Source: Areca catechu
Lineage: Eukaryota > Streptophyta > Magnoliopsida > Arecales > Arecaceae
NCBI GenBank assembly: GCA_021397845.1
Contig: CM038047.1
Location: forward strand, 43,431,210-43,495,209
DNA length: 64,000 nucleotides
Direction of reading: 5' to 3'
Part shown: positions 21,884 to 32,439 of the stretch, piece after piece
How positions within the stretch are numbered: the first letter of the stretch is position 1
How the letters are laid out: each line of letters opens with the position of its first letter
Notes under the pieces: generated by a model
What the model was told of the DNA's origin: nothing
The model's input: only the letters and a program-made list of their open reading frames with translations
Databases searched by the model: none
Translations under genes and position numbers: made by a program

Positions 21884-22499
21884 TAAGTTTTAATCAAATG
21901 ACAAAATTTTTGAGTAAAATTTGTAGGAAAAATTTGTTAGGTGAAACACATTTGAAACCCAAAAAGAATTATTTTTGTAAGGTCCAAAAAATTCAAAAAC
22001 CAAGGGATTTGGGTTTGAATCATTTAGGGTTTTTGCAAATGTTCAAAATGTATTACTAAAGATCCTTCCTAATCATCAATAAAAGGATTTAGTATGCTTA
22101 AATTAGATGAAAACCCATTTTATTTTTCTCAAAATTGATGAAACAGTGATTTTTGTGAAAAATGGTTGAAAAACATCCAAAAGATGAGGAAAATTCGAGA
22201 AAAACTAATCTAAAACATGATTCCCTCAAATGAAGTTTTAGAAATTTACTAAAACACTCAAAAATCTGGTTAGATTGAAGATAAATGTTCGGAAAACCTA
22301 AAACACGATCGTTTGGTTTTAAAAAAATAAAATTAAAAACATAGAGAAATAAAAATGAATTAGAGAGGGAAAATATCTGATTTGAGATGGATTGAAGGGT
22401 GAAAAGACGGGTTTGGACAGGGGGGACCACTGTTCCAAGAAATTTGGGGGAAGAAGATTTTCAAAAAAGTCTTTGTTCGGCCCGTTTTAAAACAGTTCA
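21884..22499 (-). other. Spacer upstream of env-like ORF
   Basis: AT-rich 600 bp with no credible gene. The minus strand has T/A-rich stretches (TTTTTAATTTTATTTTTTTAAA near 22317-22338) downstream of a palindrome cluster. It could be a leader or internal promoter for the env-like ORF; nothing else is recognisable. Confidence 0.4.
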
Positions 22500-22504
22500 G
22501 ATTC

Positions 22505-22590
22505 GCAAGTGTCGATACTTCGGATTTGTCAAGTGTCGACACTTGGTCAGGTGTCGACACTTGACACTTTCCAAGTGTCGACACTTGGCC
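22505..22590. repeat. Palindromic GTCGAC motif cluster inside SIRE internal region
   Basis: Four copies of AAGTGTCGACACTT or close variants within 85 bp (near 22507, 22529, 22548, 22575), between the end of pol (22704) and the env-like ORF. It is the same motif as in this element's LTRs. Confidence 0.9.
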
Positions 22591-22703
22591 AAGAAAATTC
22601 GAGAAAATTCGGAAAAATTAAAAAAAAATTTGACAAGTTTCTTGGGGTTTTAAACAATAAGAATTGAGCTTTTAGGACTAGGTAAAATGATACTAAGAGA
22701 GTC

Positions 22704-23456
22704 CTAGGAGAATGGATCAATTACACCTAACTCTCTTCTAATCAGACAGAACCTATCCTCACTCAAAGGCTTTGTAAACACATCAGCTAATTGATCATTG
22801 GTACAGACAAAATCAAGAATTACATTTGAGTTTTGTACATGATCTCTTATGAAATGATGTCTTATTTCAATGTGTTTACTTCTTGAATGTTGCACTGGAT
22901 TTTTAGATAAGTTGATTGCACTAGTATTATCACATCTTATGGGTGTCTTAGTTAGTTTAATGCCAAAGTCTTCGAGTTGTTGTTTGATCCTAAGGATTTG
23001 AGCACAACAGCTCCCAGCTGCTATATATTCGGCTTCTGCCGTAGATAGAGCAACAGAATTCTGTTTCTTGCTACTCCAGGAGATCAAATTTACTCCAAGA
23101 AACTGACAGGTTCCACTAATACTTTTACGATCAAGTTTACACCCAGCAAAATCAGCATCAGAATAAGCAATTAAATCACATGAAGAATCTCTAGAGTACC
23201 ATAAACCAATGTTAATTGAGCCAGATAGATATCTAAGTATGCGTTTAACAGCCAAAAGATGAGACTCTTTAGGATTGGACTGATATCTAGCACACATACA
23301 GACACTAAACATGATATCTGGCCTACTGGCAGTAAGATATAATAATGAACCAATCATGCCACAATATAATTTTTGATCAATTGACTTACCTGATTCATCC
23401 TTGTCAAGTCTACATGTAGAGCTCATAGGGGTACCTAATGGCTTAGTGTTCTCCAT
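22704..23456 (-). pseudogene. Copia RNase H domain (SIRE)
   Basis: C-terminal part of the Copia polyprotein, 250 residues from the Met at 23456. Shows YLTASRPDIMFSVCMCARYQ, AYSDADFAGCKLDRKSISGT and LSTAEAEYIAAGSCCAQ, the typical Copia RNase H segment, and a C-terminal DQLADVFTKPLSEDRF. It is in the same frame as the RT upstream, separated from it by the stop at 23529-23531. It would degrade RNA in the RNA-DNA hybrid. Ends at 22704. Confidence 0.9.
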
Positions 23457-23528
23457 CCCAAACTTCTTGAGTATTTCTCTTATGTATTTTGTTTGGTTGA
23501 TGAAGATCCCCTCTTTGGTTTGCCTTAT

Positions 23529-25109
23529 CTAGAGTCCGAGGAAGAAATTCAGTTCTCCCATCAAGCTCATCTCGAACTCACCCTGCATTAGACTTGCAAA
23601 ATCTTGACAAAGAGATTCATTAGTAGCACCAAATATTATATCATCAACATAGATTTGTACTACTAAGAGATCATCATTCTTTTTCTTTAAAAATAATGTT
23701 TTATCTACATTTCCTCTAGTAAAATCATTTTTCAGCAAAAAAGAGCTTAAACGATCATACCAAGCTCTTGGAGCTTGTTTTAATCCATATAAAGCCTTAT
23801 GAAGTTTATAAACATGATTTGAAAATTCAGAATTTTCAAAACCAGGGGGTTGTTCAACATAAACTTCTTCTTCAATTAATCCATTCAAGAAAGCACTTTT
23901 AACATCCATCTGATACAGTTTAAAGTTCATGAAACAAGAAAAAGCCAATAATAGCCTAATTGCCTCAAGTCTAGCCACAGGAGCAAAGGTTTCATCAAAA
24001 TCTATCCCTTCCTCCTGATTGTATCCTTTGGCAACTAGTCTAGCTTTATTTCTAATTACTATTCCATTTTCATCAAGTTTGTTTCGAAAAACCCATTTTG
24101 TGCCAATAATTGATGTGTTTGAGGGCCTATCTACCAGTGTCCAAATATTGTTCCTTTTAAATTGATTAAGTTCATCTTGCATAGCATTTATCCAATTACT
24201 ATCACATTCAGCTTCTTCAATAGTTTTAGGTTCAATTTGAGATACAAAAGCTAAATAATCACAAATATTTCTAAGAGATGATCGAGTACTTACACCTTTA
24301 GATGGATCACCTATAATTAGTTCTTTTGGGTGTCCATGAGCATACCTCCATTCTTTTGGTAAAGGATCAACAGTTGAGGTATCTTCATCACCTTGTGCTT
24401 GATCTCTGTCAGTGTTTTTATCATCATTCTGTTTCTTGGTAAGTTCTTCATTGTTGTTTCTTTCTTCAGTTTTCTTGTTACCTGATTCATCAAAAAGTAC
24501 ATCTTCTTTTCTTGAAGATTTTTGGTTAGTTTCATCAAATACTACATGAATGGATTCTTCAACAACAAGTGTCCTTCTGTTAAAGACCCTGTATGCCTTA
24601 CTAGATGTGGAGTAGCCTAGAAAGACTCCCTCATTTGATTTGGCATCAAATTTACTTAGATTGTCTTTACCATTGTTTAAGATGAAACAACGGCAACCAA
24701 AAATATGAAAATAACGGATTGAAGGTTTTCTACCCTTCCAAAGCTCATAAGGAGTTTTCTTTAAAATCGGTCGAATTAAAACACGATTTAAGATATAGCA
24801 TGCAATATTTATGGCTTCCGCCCAAAAGTATCTAGGTAAATCATTTTTACAAAGCATGGTGCGTGCCATTTCTTCAAGAGTTCTATTTTTTCTTTCTACT
24901 ACCCCATTTTGTTGAGGTGTCCTAGGTGCAGAAAAATTGTGATTAATTCCATTTTCAATACAGAATTTATTAAAATCGACGTTTTCAAATTCAGTTCCAT
25001 GATCACTTCTTAAAGAAATTACTGAAACACCTTTTTCATTTAAGATTCTTTTGTGAAATCTTATAAATTCAGAAAATGTTTCATCTTTGTGTGCTAAAAA
25101 CATGACCAA
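23529..25109 (-). pseudogene. Copia integrase C-half and reverse transcriptase (SIRE)
   Basis: 526 residues. The integrase core contributes D36 (LRSDHGTEF) and E72 (NGVVERKNR), spaced DDX35E; the first Asp is in the upstream frame. A Lys/Asn/Asp-rich linker (about 215-255) follows, then RVT_2: IIGTKWVFRNKLDENG, RNKARLVAKGYNQEEGIDF, YQMDVKSAFLNGLIEE, YGLKQAPRAWYDRL and the YVDD box at 487-490. A frameshift near 25100 cuts it from the integrase N-terminus and a stop at 23529 cuts it from RNase H. Key catalytic residues look intact, so decay is recent. Confidence 0.92.
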
Positions 25110-25830
25110 GTAAAACGTGAGAAATCATCTACAATGACTAGACCAAACTTCTTACCTCCCAAACTAGATGTTCTAGTAGGCCCAAAGAGGTCCATATGAA
25201 GCAATTCTAAAGGTCTAGATGTAGAGATTACTCCTTTAGGTTTGAAAGAAGACTTTGTTTGTTTTCCAAGTTGACATGCACTGCAAATCTTATCTTTTTC
25301 AAAATTGAGTTTAGGCAAATCTTTTACTAAATTCTTTTTGCTAAGTTTTGAAATTAAATACATGCTAGCATCTCCTAGTCTACGATGCCAAAGCCAACTA
25401 GCTTCATCGATCTTGGCTTCCATTGCCACTAGACATTGACCTTTCTGAATAGGGAGATCATCAAGATCAACCATATAAATATTGCCATGCCTATGACCGA
25501 TGAATTTAATGCCATTGTCATCTAAACTAGAAACAATGTACAAAGAAGATTCAAAAACAACTTTAAAATTTTTGTCACAAAATTGACTAATACTAAGCAA
25601 GTTATGTTTTAATCCATCAACATATAAAATATTATCAATATAAGAGGTAGGGGTGATATGGATTTTACCAATACCGATGATTTTTCCTTTTCATTATCAC
25701 TAAAAGTTACATTGCCACCATTTTGATATGTGAGTGATGAGAACTGCTCCACATCTCCTGTCATATGCCTTGAGCAACCGCTATCAAGATACCACATTCT
25801 TTTCTTGTTGGTTACAAGGCATACCTGCAA
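25094..25830 (-). pseudogene. Copia protease, GAG-pre-integrase and integrase N-part (SIRE)
   Basis: Protease active site WYLDSGCSRHMTGD begins the segment (25830-25609), as in Copia aspartic proteases. A frame change follows near 25650-25670. The 25600-25094 frame holds the pre-integrase zinc region WLWHRRLGDASMYLISKL.. with CSACQLGKQTKSSF, then the integrase core start LELLHMDLFGP and VIVDDFSRFTW, giving the first catalytic Asp. It is continued by the next frame after the shift near 25100. Confidence 0.88.
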
Positions 25831-26867
25831 TAAAGATCAAGTGGAGACTTAGGTACCCAAGCCATCTTGGGTCCTTTTTGGTTAGTGGCATTGGTTCCTT
25901 TTGGAACCCAAACTTTCTTAGTTTTTCTTAATTTTCTTTTGTTGCACATGTAAGATTTATGTCCTTTAACACCACAAGTATAGCATGTAATTGATGAAGA
26001 TGCAGGCATAAAAAAATTTTTAAGGAGTTTCTGTTTCTTATGAGTTCTGAATCCCAATCCAGCTTTGTCAAATACTGCTCTTTGGTTATTTAACAGTAAA
26101 TTTAACTTTTCAGAACTGTAAGTAAATTTTTCAACAAAAAGCTTTAGTTTATTGATTTCCTCTTTATATCTTTTGTTTTCCATTAAAATTTCTTTGTGTT
26201 GTCTTGACAATTTTTCATTTGAAAGTAAGTTACTTTTCTTTTCAAGTATATTCTTTTCATTTTCAAGACCCATAATCTTATCATTTAAATTTTTATTTTG
26301 TATTAGAAGGTATTCATTTTCATTTGAAAGGTTGTTATTTATTTTAGCTAGTTCCAGATTTTGCTTCTTTAAGTCTTTATGTTTTGACTTTAATTTTTGA
26401 AATTCTATGACTAGTTCATCAAAAATTTCATGAAGCTCATCAAAAGATAATTCATTTTCGGTTTCAGAACATACCTCTTCTTGATCGGCCATTAGACAGA
26501 AATTTGCTACTTCCTGTTGTTCTTCCTCAGAGCTGGAGTCTTCACTTTCGCTCCAGGTTGCCATCATGGCCTTTTTCCTTAGCTTTCTTCTGCTTTTCTT
26601 TAGTAAGGGGCAGTCTACCTTGAAATGCCATGGTTTTTTGCACTCAAAACATGTGGGCTGCTCCTCCTTCTTTTCCTTATCTTTTTCTTTACTGGACTCA
26701 CCTTTCAGAGGTTTCTTTTTGTAATTGAATTTCTTTTTCCTCATAAACCTTCTGAATTTCCTTGCTAACATAGCAGTTTCATCTTCTTCGTCATCCTCTT
26801 CAGAGTCTTCACTCGAGTCTTCTTTGGTAGTAGATTTGAATGCTATAGTCTTTTTTTTTTTGTCCAC
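25812..26867 (-). pseudogene. gag C-terminal part with zinc knuckles (SIRE)
   Basis: About 350 residues. Acidic Ser/Glu run near the start (EDSSEDSEEDDEEDETAM), Lys-rich patch, first knuckle CFECKKPWHFKVDC (CCHC spacing, with the usual Gly replaced), a long Asn/Lys/Glu coiled coil (about 145-240), and a second knuckle CYTCGVKGHKSYMC near the C-terminus. The long gag with coiled coil fits SIRE/Maximus. Its N-terminal half lies beyond an inserted block at 26896-28526. It would bind RNA and form particles. Confidence 0.88.
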
Positions 26868-28835
26868 CTCTCCGTTCTTCTGTTTGAGAGATAGTGATGC
26901 AGAACGAAAGCTCTGTTACCAAAAATGATGCAGAACAAAAAGGATGATGCGATGCGGAAGCAAATTATGATTAATGTATTTTTTTTTTTATATATTTCAG
27001 AAGTCGGCTTTGACTCAAAGGAAAGATAAACTAATGCTGAAAGAAACTAAGAAATGACAGAAAGCACAATTAAAAGGAGTGGATTATCAGAGTAACTCAG
27101 AAGTAGGATCGCTGGGATTGAGAAACCCCCAGATCTAGGGTTTACTCCTCTTTCAAGAAACAGACGAAGAGAGAAGAGAAGGTTTTATACCTGACTGTGA
27201 TATCTCTCGTTGCTTCAATTGAAGTACACTCTCGAGCAGATTGTAGGATCCTTGGAGACGGGGTATTTTCGCAATGGATCCTCGGATTGTAGTCCTATGG
27301 CAAGGTTGCCTTCTTCTCGAACTCAGGATCTGGAAGAAGAAGAAGAACAAAAGAAGAACCAGAAATTCAAAGAAAGACACTGACCTGAGGACTTAATGAA
27401 GATTGTTGGATGTAGAAGTTCCAGAGATCTTGATACTGATCTGACTCTTCTTTGAACTTGCTCTGTAGTTGAAACAGTTGATCTGAACCTGGATGCTGGT
27501 GGCCGGCCTCTATGTGGAAGAGAGGGGCCGTGGGATGTAGATGGAAAATTCGGGTTTGGTGGTGGTGGAGTAGAGATGGGTGGACTAAGCTAGGGTTTTG
27601 GGGTTGGAGATCTCACACCTCCTCAAGGTTCCTAGGGAACCCGGATTTACTCCCTCACGGAGCTCAACACTTGAATACAAGTGCGGAAGAGAGAAACACA
27701 AAGTTGCTCACAAAGAAATTGATTTCATTCATCTTTTCTTCAAGAGTTACATAGAGTTGAATATATAGACATAACAAAAAATAAAATTTCATACACTTCC
27801 CATGTGGGACTAATAGGACTAACCCACACTTTAGGCATCAAATTTTCTTCCCAAGACTCCTTCCATGAGTGGGCAACCCAAAAACTCCAAGAAAACTTGA
27901 AAATCAGCTCCAAATGGCAGGTTATGGGGGTGTCTCCTAGTATCTCTCCATGAATCAAGGATTTTCCCTTCATGGTTTGGCTCTTTTGGACACCTCCTAG
28001 TCTTGCTCCACAAGTTTAGGCTTCTTCCTTTCATGGCTTTGGCACTTTAGGAAACTTTTGGGTGCCTCCTTGATTTTCTCCCCAAGACATGCTCTCTTCC
28101 CTTTTATAACTTGGATTTTTATGGAACATTGTGGGGCACCTCCTTGATCCTCTCTTCAAGAAAAATTCTTGCCATCCTGGCTTGGGTTTATCTGGAAAGA
28201 AGTTGGCTCCTCCTTGGATTGAGGTATCTTGATGGATTTCTCCCCCAAGTGGCGCATGAAAGAAAGGACCTATTTTCTTGTGGTGTGGGGACCAAGGCAC
28301 ACTGGATGGAGATGTGGCGCCTCCTGGACTCTGGCGTGTGGCTGGGAGTGTGGCGCCCACTTGCTTGGTCCTGGGAGAAATTTGCACCTTGGAGAAGACC
28401 TAGACCACTACTAGGACTTGTATTGAGTCAACATGACTCAACAAAATTTAAATTGCAGGGAAATACAGACTCAAACTAAAATTGAGTTGACCAAGTCACC
28501 CTTATTACAAAACCAGAAAACCCTAATTCTTCTGCTTTTCTTTAGTAAGGGGCAGTCTACCTTGAAATGCCATGGCTTTTTGCACTCAAAACATGTGGGC
28601 TGCTCCTCCTTCTTTTCCTTATCTTTTTCTTTACTGGACTCACCTTTCAGAGGTTTATTTTTGTAATTGAATTTCTTTTTCTCATAAACCTTCTGAATTT
28701 CCTTGCTAACATAGCAGTTTCATCTTCTTCGTCATCCTCTTCAGAGTCTTCACTCGAGTCTTCTTTGGTAGTAGATTTGAATGCTATAGTCTTTTTTTTT
28801 TGTCCACCTCTCCGTTCTTCTGTTTGAGAGATAGT
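26585..28835. repeat. ~310-bp direct duplication of gag flanking an inserted block
   Basis: 26585-26895 and 28527-28835 are near-identical copies of the same gag segment (differences seen: C/T in CCATGG(T/C)TTTTTGC, C/A in GGTTT(C/A)TTTTTG, and loss of one base in TTTTTCC). They flank 1,631 bp of foreign sequence. This is far too long for a target-site duplication. Confidence 0.93.
26926..28526 (-). mobile_element. LTR-like block with PBS inserted in SIRE gag
   Basis: 1.6 kb unrelated to SIRE. On the minus strand it ends ..GTTCTGCATCA, and five bases inward is TGGTAACAGAGC (26909-26920), a one-mismatch initiator tRNA-Met primer site. A TATA-like TATATATT is at about 27760-27768. The far end (near 28526, ..AACCCTAA) lacks a CA/TG terminus, so the LTR is probably truncated. 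After the PBS only about 13 bases separate it from gag copy 2. No coding capacity. Confidence 0.7.
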
Positions 28836-29476
28836 TCATATGTCATTAAAAAGCCCAACAGTTGTTCCAGCGGGAGAGTGTTGACATCTTTTGCTTCTTC
28901 AATTGCAGTGACCTTTGCATCCCATGAAGCTGGTAGAGACCTGAGAAGTTTATTTACAAGTTCACCGTTAGAAATTATTTTTTCCTAAACTTCTCATGCC
29001 ATTCACAATGTTTGTGAACCTAGTATACATCTCACTGATAGACTCAGTAGGTTCCATTTTAAACATTTTATAAGTGTGAATTAGCATGTTAACTTTGGTG
29101 GTCTTCACTTGGTGTGTACCCTCATGGTAACCTCAAGTGTATCCCAAATCTCCTTTGCGGAGAGACAGTTGGATATTCTATTAAACTCACTAGGATCAAG
29201 AGAACAAAATAAAAGGTTCATTGCCTTTGCATTAAGCTCAATTTGCTTAATGTCACTCTCATCCCAATCATCTTCCATTTTAGAGGTGAGAATGCCATTA
29301 ATCATCATTGTAGGCTGATGAGGACCTTTTACTATTGTTCTCCACAAATTATAATCAAGAGCTTGTATAAATATGCGCATGCGTGTCTTCCAGTATGTGT
29401 AATTTGTGCCATTAAAAAGTGGGGGTCGGTTTGAAGCTTGACCTTCAATAATACCCATGCCTATTGGGGCTGCCAT
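28836..29476 (-). pseudogene. gag N-terminal part, UBN2-type (SIRE)
   Basis: Starts MAAPIGMGIIEGQASNRP at 29476, shortly after the PBS and 5' LTR. Shows FNGTNYTYWKTRMRIFIQAL, then LNAKAMNLLFCSL and CLSAKEIWDTLEVT, typical of the Copia gag family UBN2 (PF14223). A stop/frame change at 29105 follows. Past it, minus-strand words such as EMYTRFTNIVNGM continue the homology towards 28836. It would be the particle protein. Confidence 0.85.
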
Positions 29477-29519
29477 GATCTTTTACTCAAGATCCTTGGA
29501 CCTACAAGAGAGTACCGGT

Positions 29520-29531
29520 GCTCTGATACCA
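29520..29531 (-). other. Primer-binding site of SIRE (tRNA-iMet)
   Basis: Minus strand TGGTATCAGAGC, the standard plant Copia site complementary to initiator tRNA-Met, two bases inside the 5' LTR edge. Confidence 0.93.
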
Positions 29532-29533
29532 CT

Positions 29534-30990
29534 TGTTGCCCAGAAATGGAGCCCAAGAGGGGGGGTGAATTGGATCTTTTTGAAAATTTAACACAATAAA
29601 ACAAAAGGTCTAGTGGTGCTTGTGAGTAACAATTAATTAGATGCAAGATGATAGCACTTAATTAAAGAATGCAAAGGGAAAGAGCATCACACATAAACAC
29701 AAGATATATAGTGGTTCGGTGCAAACCTAGCACCTACATCCACTCTCCAAGCCACCCTTGGGAATTTCACTATAATCCACACCAGATTATAGTTGACTTG
29801 TTTTTACAAGGCTCACAAGTCAAAACCTAAGTTGGTTTTATCACCTAGGCTCACCAACAAACCTAACTACTTGTTTTGTCTTCGGGCTCACAAGTTAACC
29901 CTAGTTGGTTTTAACACTTTGGCTCACCAACAAACCACAATAACCTTCTTTCAAGACACTCTTGAAAGCAAGGTTAAAGCATAATAAACAAATATGAAAT
30001 TTAAATGCTACAACAAACTCTCTTCAAGAGTAGATTGGAATCTTTGAAGCCCAAGTGATGCTTTGACTTCACTCTTCTTCAAGTTGCCTCCTTTGGAATG
30101 TAGTAAATTTGAGCAAGTAGGCTTTTTCAGTGGAATCAAGCTAGAAGAGGCTTTTGATTTGAAGTTTGGAGAGAATATTGGCTTTTTGGCTTTTGAGTGG
30201 ACTTGAATGCTCTTGAATAGACTTCTCTCTTCTTTTTCTTGACTTTTTCACTTCTCTTCTTGTTTAAAATGAGGTTGGTGGAGATTAAATACACCAAAAA
30301 CCTTCTAAAAATGGTTTGTGACCGTTGAAGCATTGGAAATAGCTGTTTGGAGCTTGAAAACCAATTTCTGCAAGCCAGAAAAATAGATCTGTTAGAGCTG
30401 TCAGGCTGCAAGTGTCGACACTTGGCTATCAGGTGTCGACACTTGGCTGTCAGGTGTCGACACTTGATTTCTGGGAGTCGACACTTGATCATTCAAGTGT
30501 CGACACTTGATGCACAGGTGTCGACACTTGACACAAAAATCCTCGAACCTATAAAATTCTATATTTTCAAAATTTTCAGGCCTTGAGTCGATACTTGAAA
30601 CCTAAGTGTCGACACTTGAATTCTAGGTGTCGACACTTGGCGTGCCAAGGATTTTTGTCCATGCCAAATGCTGAAGTGTCGACACTTGACTGTCCAAGTG
30701 TCGACACTTGAGACTGAAAACATCCAGAATCAAGAGTAAAAGTCTTGAAATCAAAAATGATGTTCATGAAAGCATAAACACATAATAATTAAGCAATCGT
30801 AAGCCCTTTTTTAATGAATAGGATGCCCGGATATGTGAGATTTGCTCCATGCCATTGCGTGCCATACACCATAAATATTTGGAATTTTGAGGTGCTTTCT
30901 TCCTGAAAACTCACAACTTGAAATTTACATTAGAATACAATATGTACTCAATGTTTTGTTATTCATCAAAATCACTGGGTGGAGCCAACA
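29534..30990 (-). repeat. 5' LTR of SIRE element
   Basis: 1,457 bp, TGTTGCCC..CCAACA, matches 18188-19659. TATA-like sequence on the minus strand near 30283-30290 (TATTTAAT); it reads TATATTTAAT in the other copy. Confidence 0.95.
30412..30715. repeat. Palindromic GTCGAC motif array in SIRE 5' LTR
   Basis: About 11 copies of TGTCGACACTTG, nearly the same layout as 19060-19385 in the other LTR. One ~15-bp piece with an extra motif copy present at 19268-19284 is absent here, so copy number differs between the LTRs of one element. Confidence 0.93.
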
Positions 30991-32439
30991 AAGACCTTCA
31001 AAAATTGGGTTAGTGACCCGGGCCGGGATTCCGACGGGGGCACTCCGACGGTCAAGTCAATAACGATCCAGGAGAACAGATCTTCCTGGTCGAGCCCCAC
31101 TTGATGGACTCCACACTAGGAGGAGTTAATGGTATGATAATAAGATGAAAGTGTGTAGGAGGATGACGGCGGAGCTAGAGGGATTCTCTGCGTAACCGCT
31201 CCTCCTTTGTTTTCTTAGAGTAGTGGTGGTGCGTCGCTCTTCTGGTTGAGCTTGCCTCGGTGTTTGTTGGTATTGCTTGTATTTTCTTGAGTTGAGTTAC
31301 CTCCCCCTCTCAGGGGTGTCGATCGTTCTTTGTAGTCAAGGTTACCGTTGGTGCTTGCCTTGGAATTCTTGTTGGGCTGGCAGGCACGTGCGGCATGTCC
31401 TGTGTCGTGGACGGGATGTCTTTCCCGATTCATGCTAAGGGAAACTGTCATGTGCTCTGACATTCCTTCTGGTTACTCCATTTTAGAAAGTTTGGCAGTG
31501 CCTCAATCGGGGGCCCGCCGCCCCCGGGATTCGAATCTCCTGGTTGACTTTCCCTTCCGGGCAGTTCAGGTGATTGGTGGAGGGTGCAATGTCTCGAACG
31601 GAGGGCTCCTCCCTTTTTTGGTGTAAGTGGCAGCCGCGGGTAGTTATTGTGGCCTAGTGGCCGTCTGGCTGCGATCCTTGGGCGGCTCGCCAGCGTCCTG
31701 GGTGACAGTACTGTCTCTCCGCCCGTTGTTGCCTTTACCCGAGTTGGAGGCTGAGTGGGGGAGGTCGGGCTCGATCTGGAGGAGGACAGGTGGCAGCTCC
31801 GGTCTAGAGGGCTCGGCCTCGGAGAGAGACTTCATGTGGCAGAGGAGGGTTGAGCTCGACTCCATGCACAAGGCTCGATCTTGAGGGGCTCGATCTGGAG
31901 GAGGACAGGTGGCGGCTCCGATCCAGAGGGCTCGACCTTAGAGAGAGACTCCACGTGACGGAGGAGGGCTGAGCTCGACTCTGCGCACAGGGCTCGATCT
32001 CAAGGGGCTCGATCTGGAGGAGGACAGGTAGAGGCTCCGGCCTAGAGGGCTCGGCCTCGGAGAGAGACTCCACGTGGTGGAGGAGGGCTGAGCTCGACTC
32101 CGTGCACAGGGCTCGATCTCGAGGGGCTCGATCTCGAGGGGCTCGATCTCGAGGGGCTCGATCTAGCAGAGGTCAGAGCTCAGCTCGGTGGAAGGTCCCG
32201 TTGTTCTGAGGGAGCTCAACCCGCCCAAGGAGTCAGGTTAGAGTACCTGACATGGCTGTCTTTCCTAATGTGGCGTCTGACAGCTGTTCCACATCAGCGA
32301 TCCTGCCACATCAACTTGTATCTGCCCTCTTCCCCTAAAAGAGAAAAAAGTAGCGCAGTTGCCAAAAATTTAACGTAAGAGTTCGAGTAACTAACGTAGG
32401 AAAAGTATATGAAGAATATATGATACATTATATATTTCT

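Larger units (their letters stand above)
18188..30990 (-). mobile_element. Ty1/Copia SIRE/Maximus-like element
   Basis: Complete minus-strand element of 12,803 bp with LTRs 18188-19659 and 29534-30990, both TGTTGCCC..CCAACA, flanked by the 5-bp TSD AAGAC (18183-18187 and 30991-30995). The PBS matches initiator tRNA-Met. The polypurine tract beside the 3' LTR reads AAAGGGGGAGAT on the minus strand. Order: gag, protease, integrase, RT, RNase H, then a 3-kb region with an env-like ORF, which together with the long gag points to the SIRE/Maximus lineage. A foreign LTR-like block lies within gag. Coding regions are broken. Confidence 0.95.
8484..32313 (-). mobile_element. Ty3/Gypsy Tat-lineage element TatB, split by a SIRE element
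   Basis: Minus-strand Tat element of about 11.0 kb once the SIRE insertion (18188-30990 plus one TSD copy) is removed. Left 3' LTR 8484-9832. Right 5' LTR 18099-18187 plus 30991-32313. The flanks are ATTTG (8479-8483) and ACTTG (32314-32318), a 5-bp TSD with one mismatch. The PBS lies beside the 5' LTR and a purine tract beside the 3' LTR. Inside, in minus order: gag, protease, truncated RT fused to an integrase tail, a tandem array, and the plus-strand aORF. It is a different family from TatA but has the same plan. Confidence 0.9.
18099..32313 (-). repeat. 5' LTR of TatB, interrupted by SIRE
   Basis: Two pieces, 18099-18187 and 30991-32313, match the intact copy 8484-9832 in order. The break is exactly where the SIRE element inserted, with AAGAC at both sides. 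The right piece repeats the ~110-bp units (31760-32110) and ends with three copies of a ~17-bp CTCGATCTCGAGGGG unit (about 32110-32165) that are absent from the other LTR, so this array expanded after insertion or was lost from the 3' copy. Confidence 0.88.

Noticed and set aside
21884..22499. Signal peptide or membrane protein gene at 22098-22430
   Set aside because: The Phe-rich frame is a translation of A/T-rich non-coding sequence with no start context or homology.
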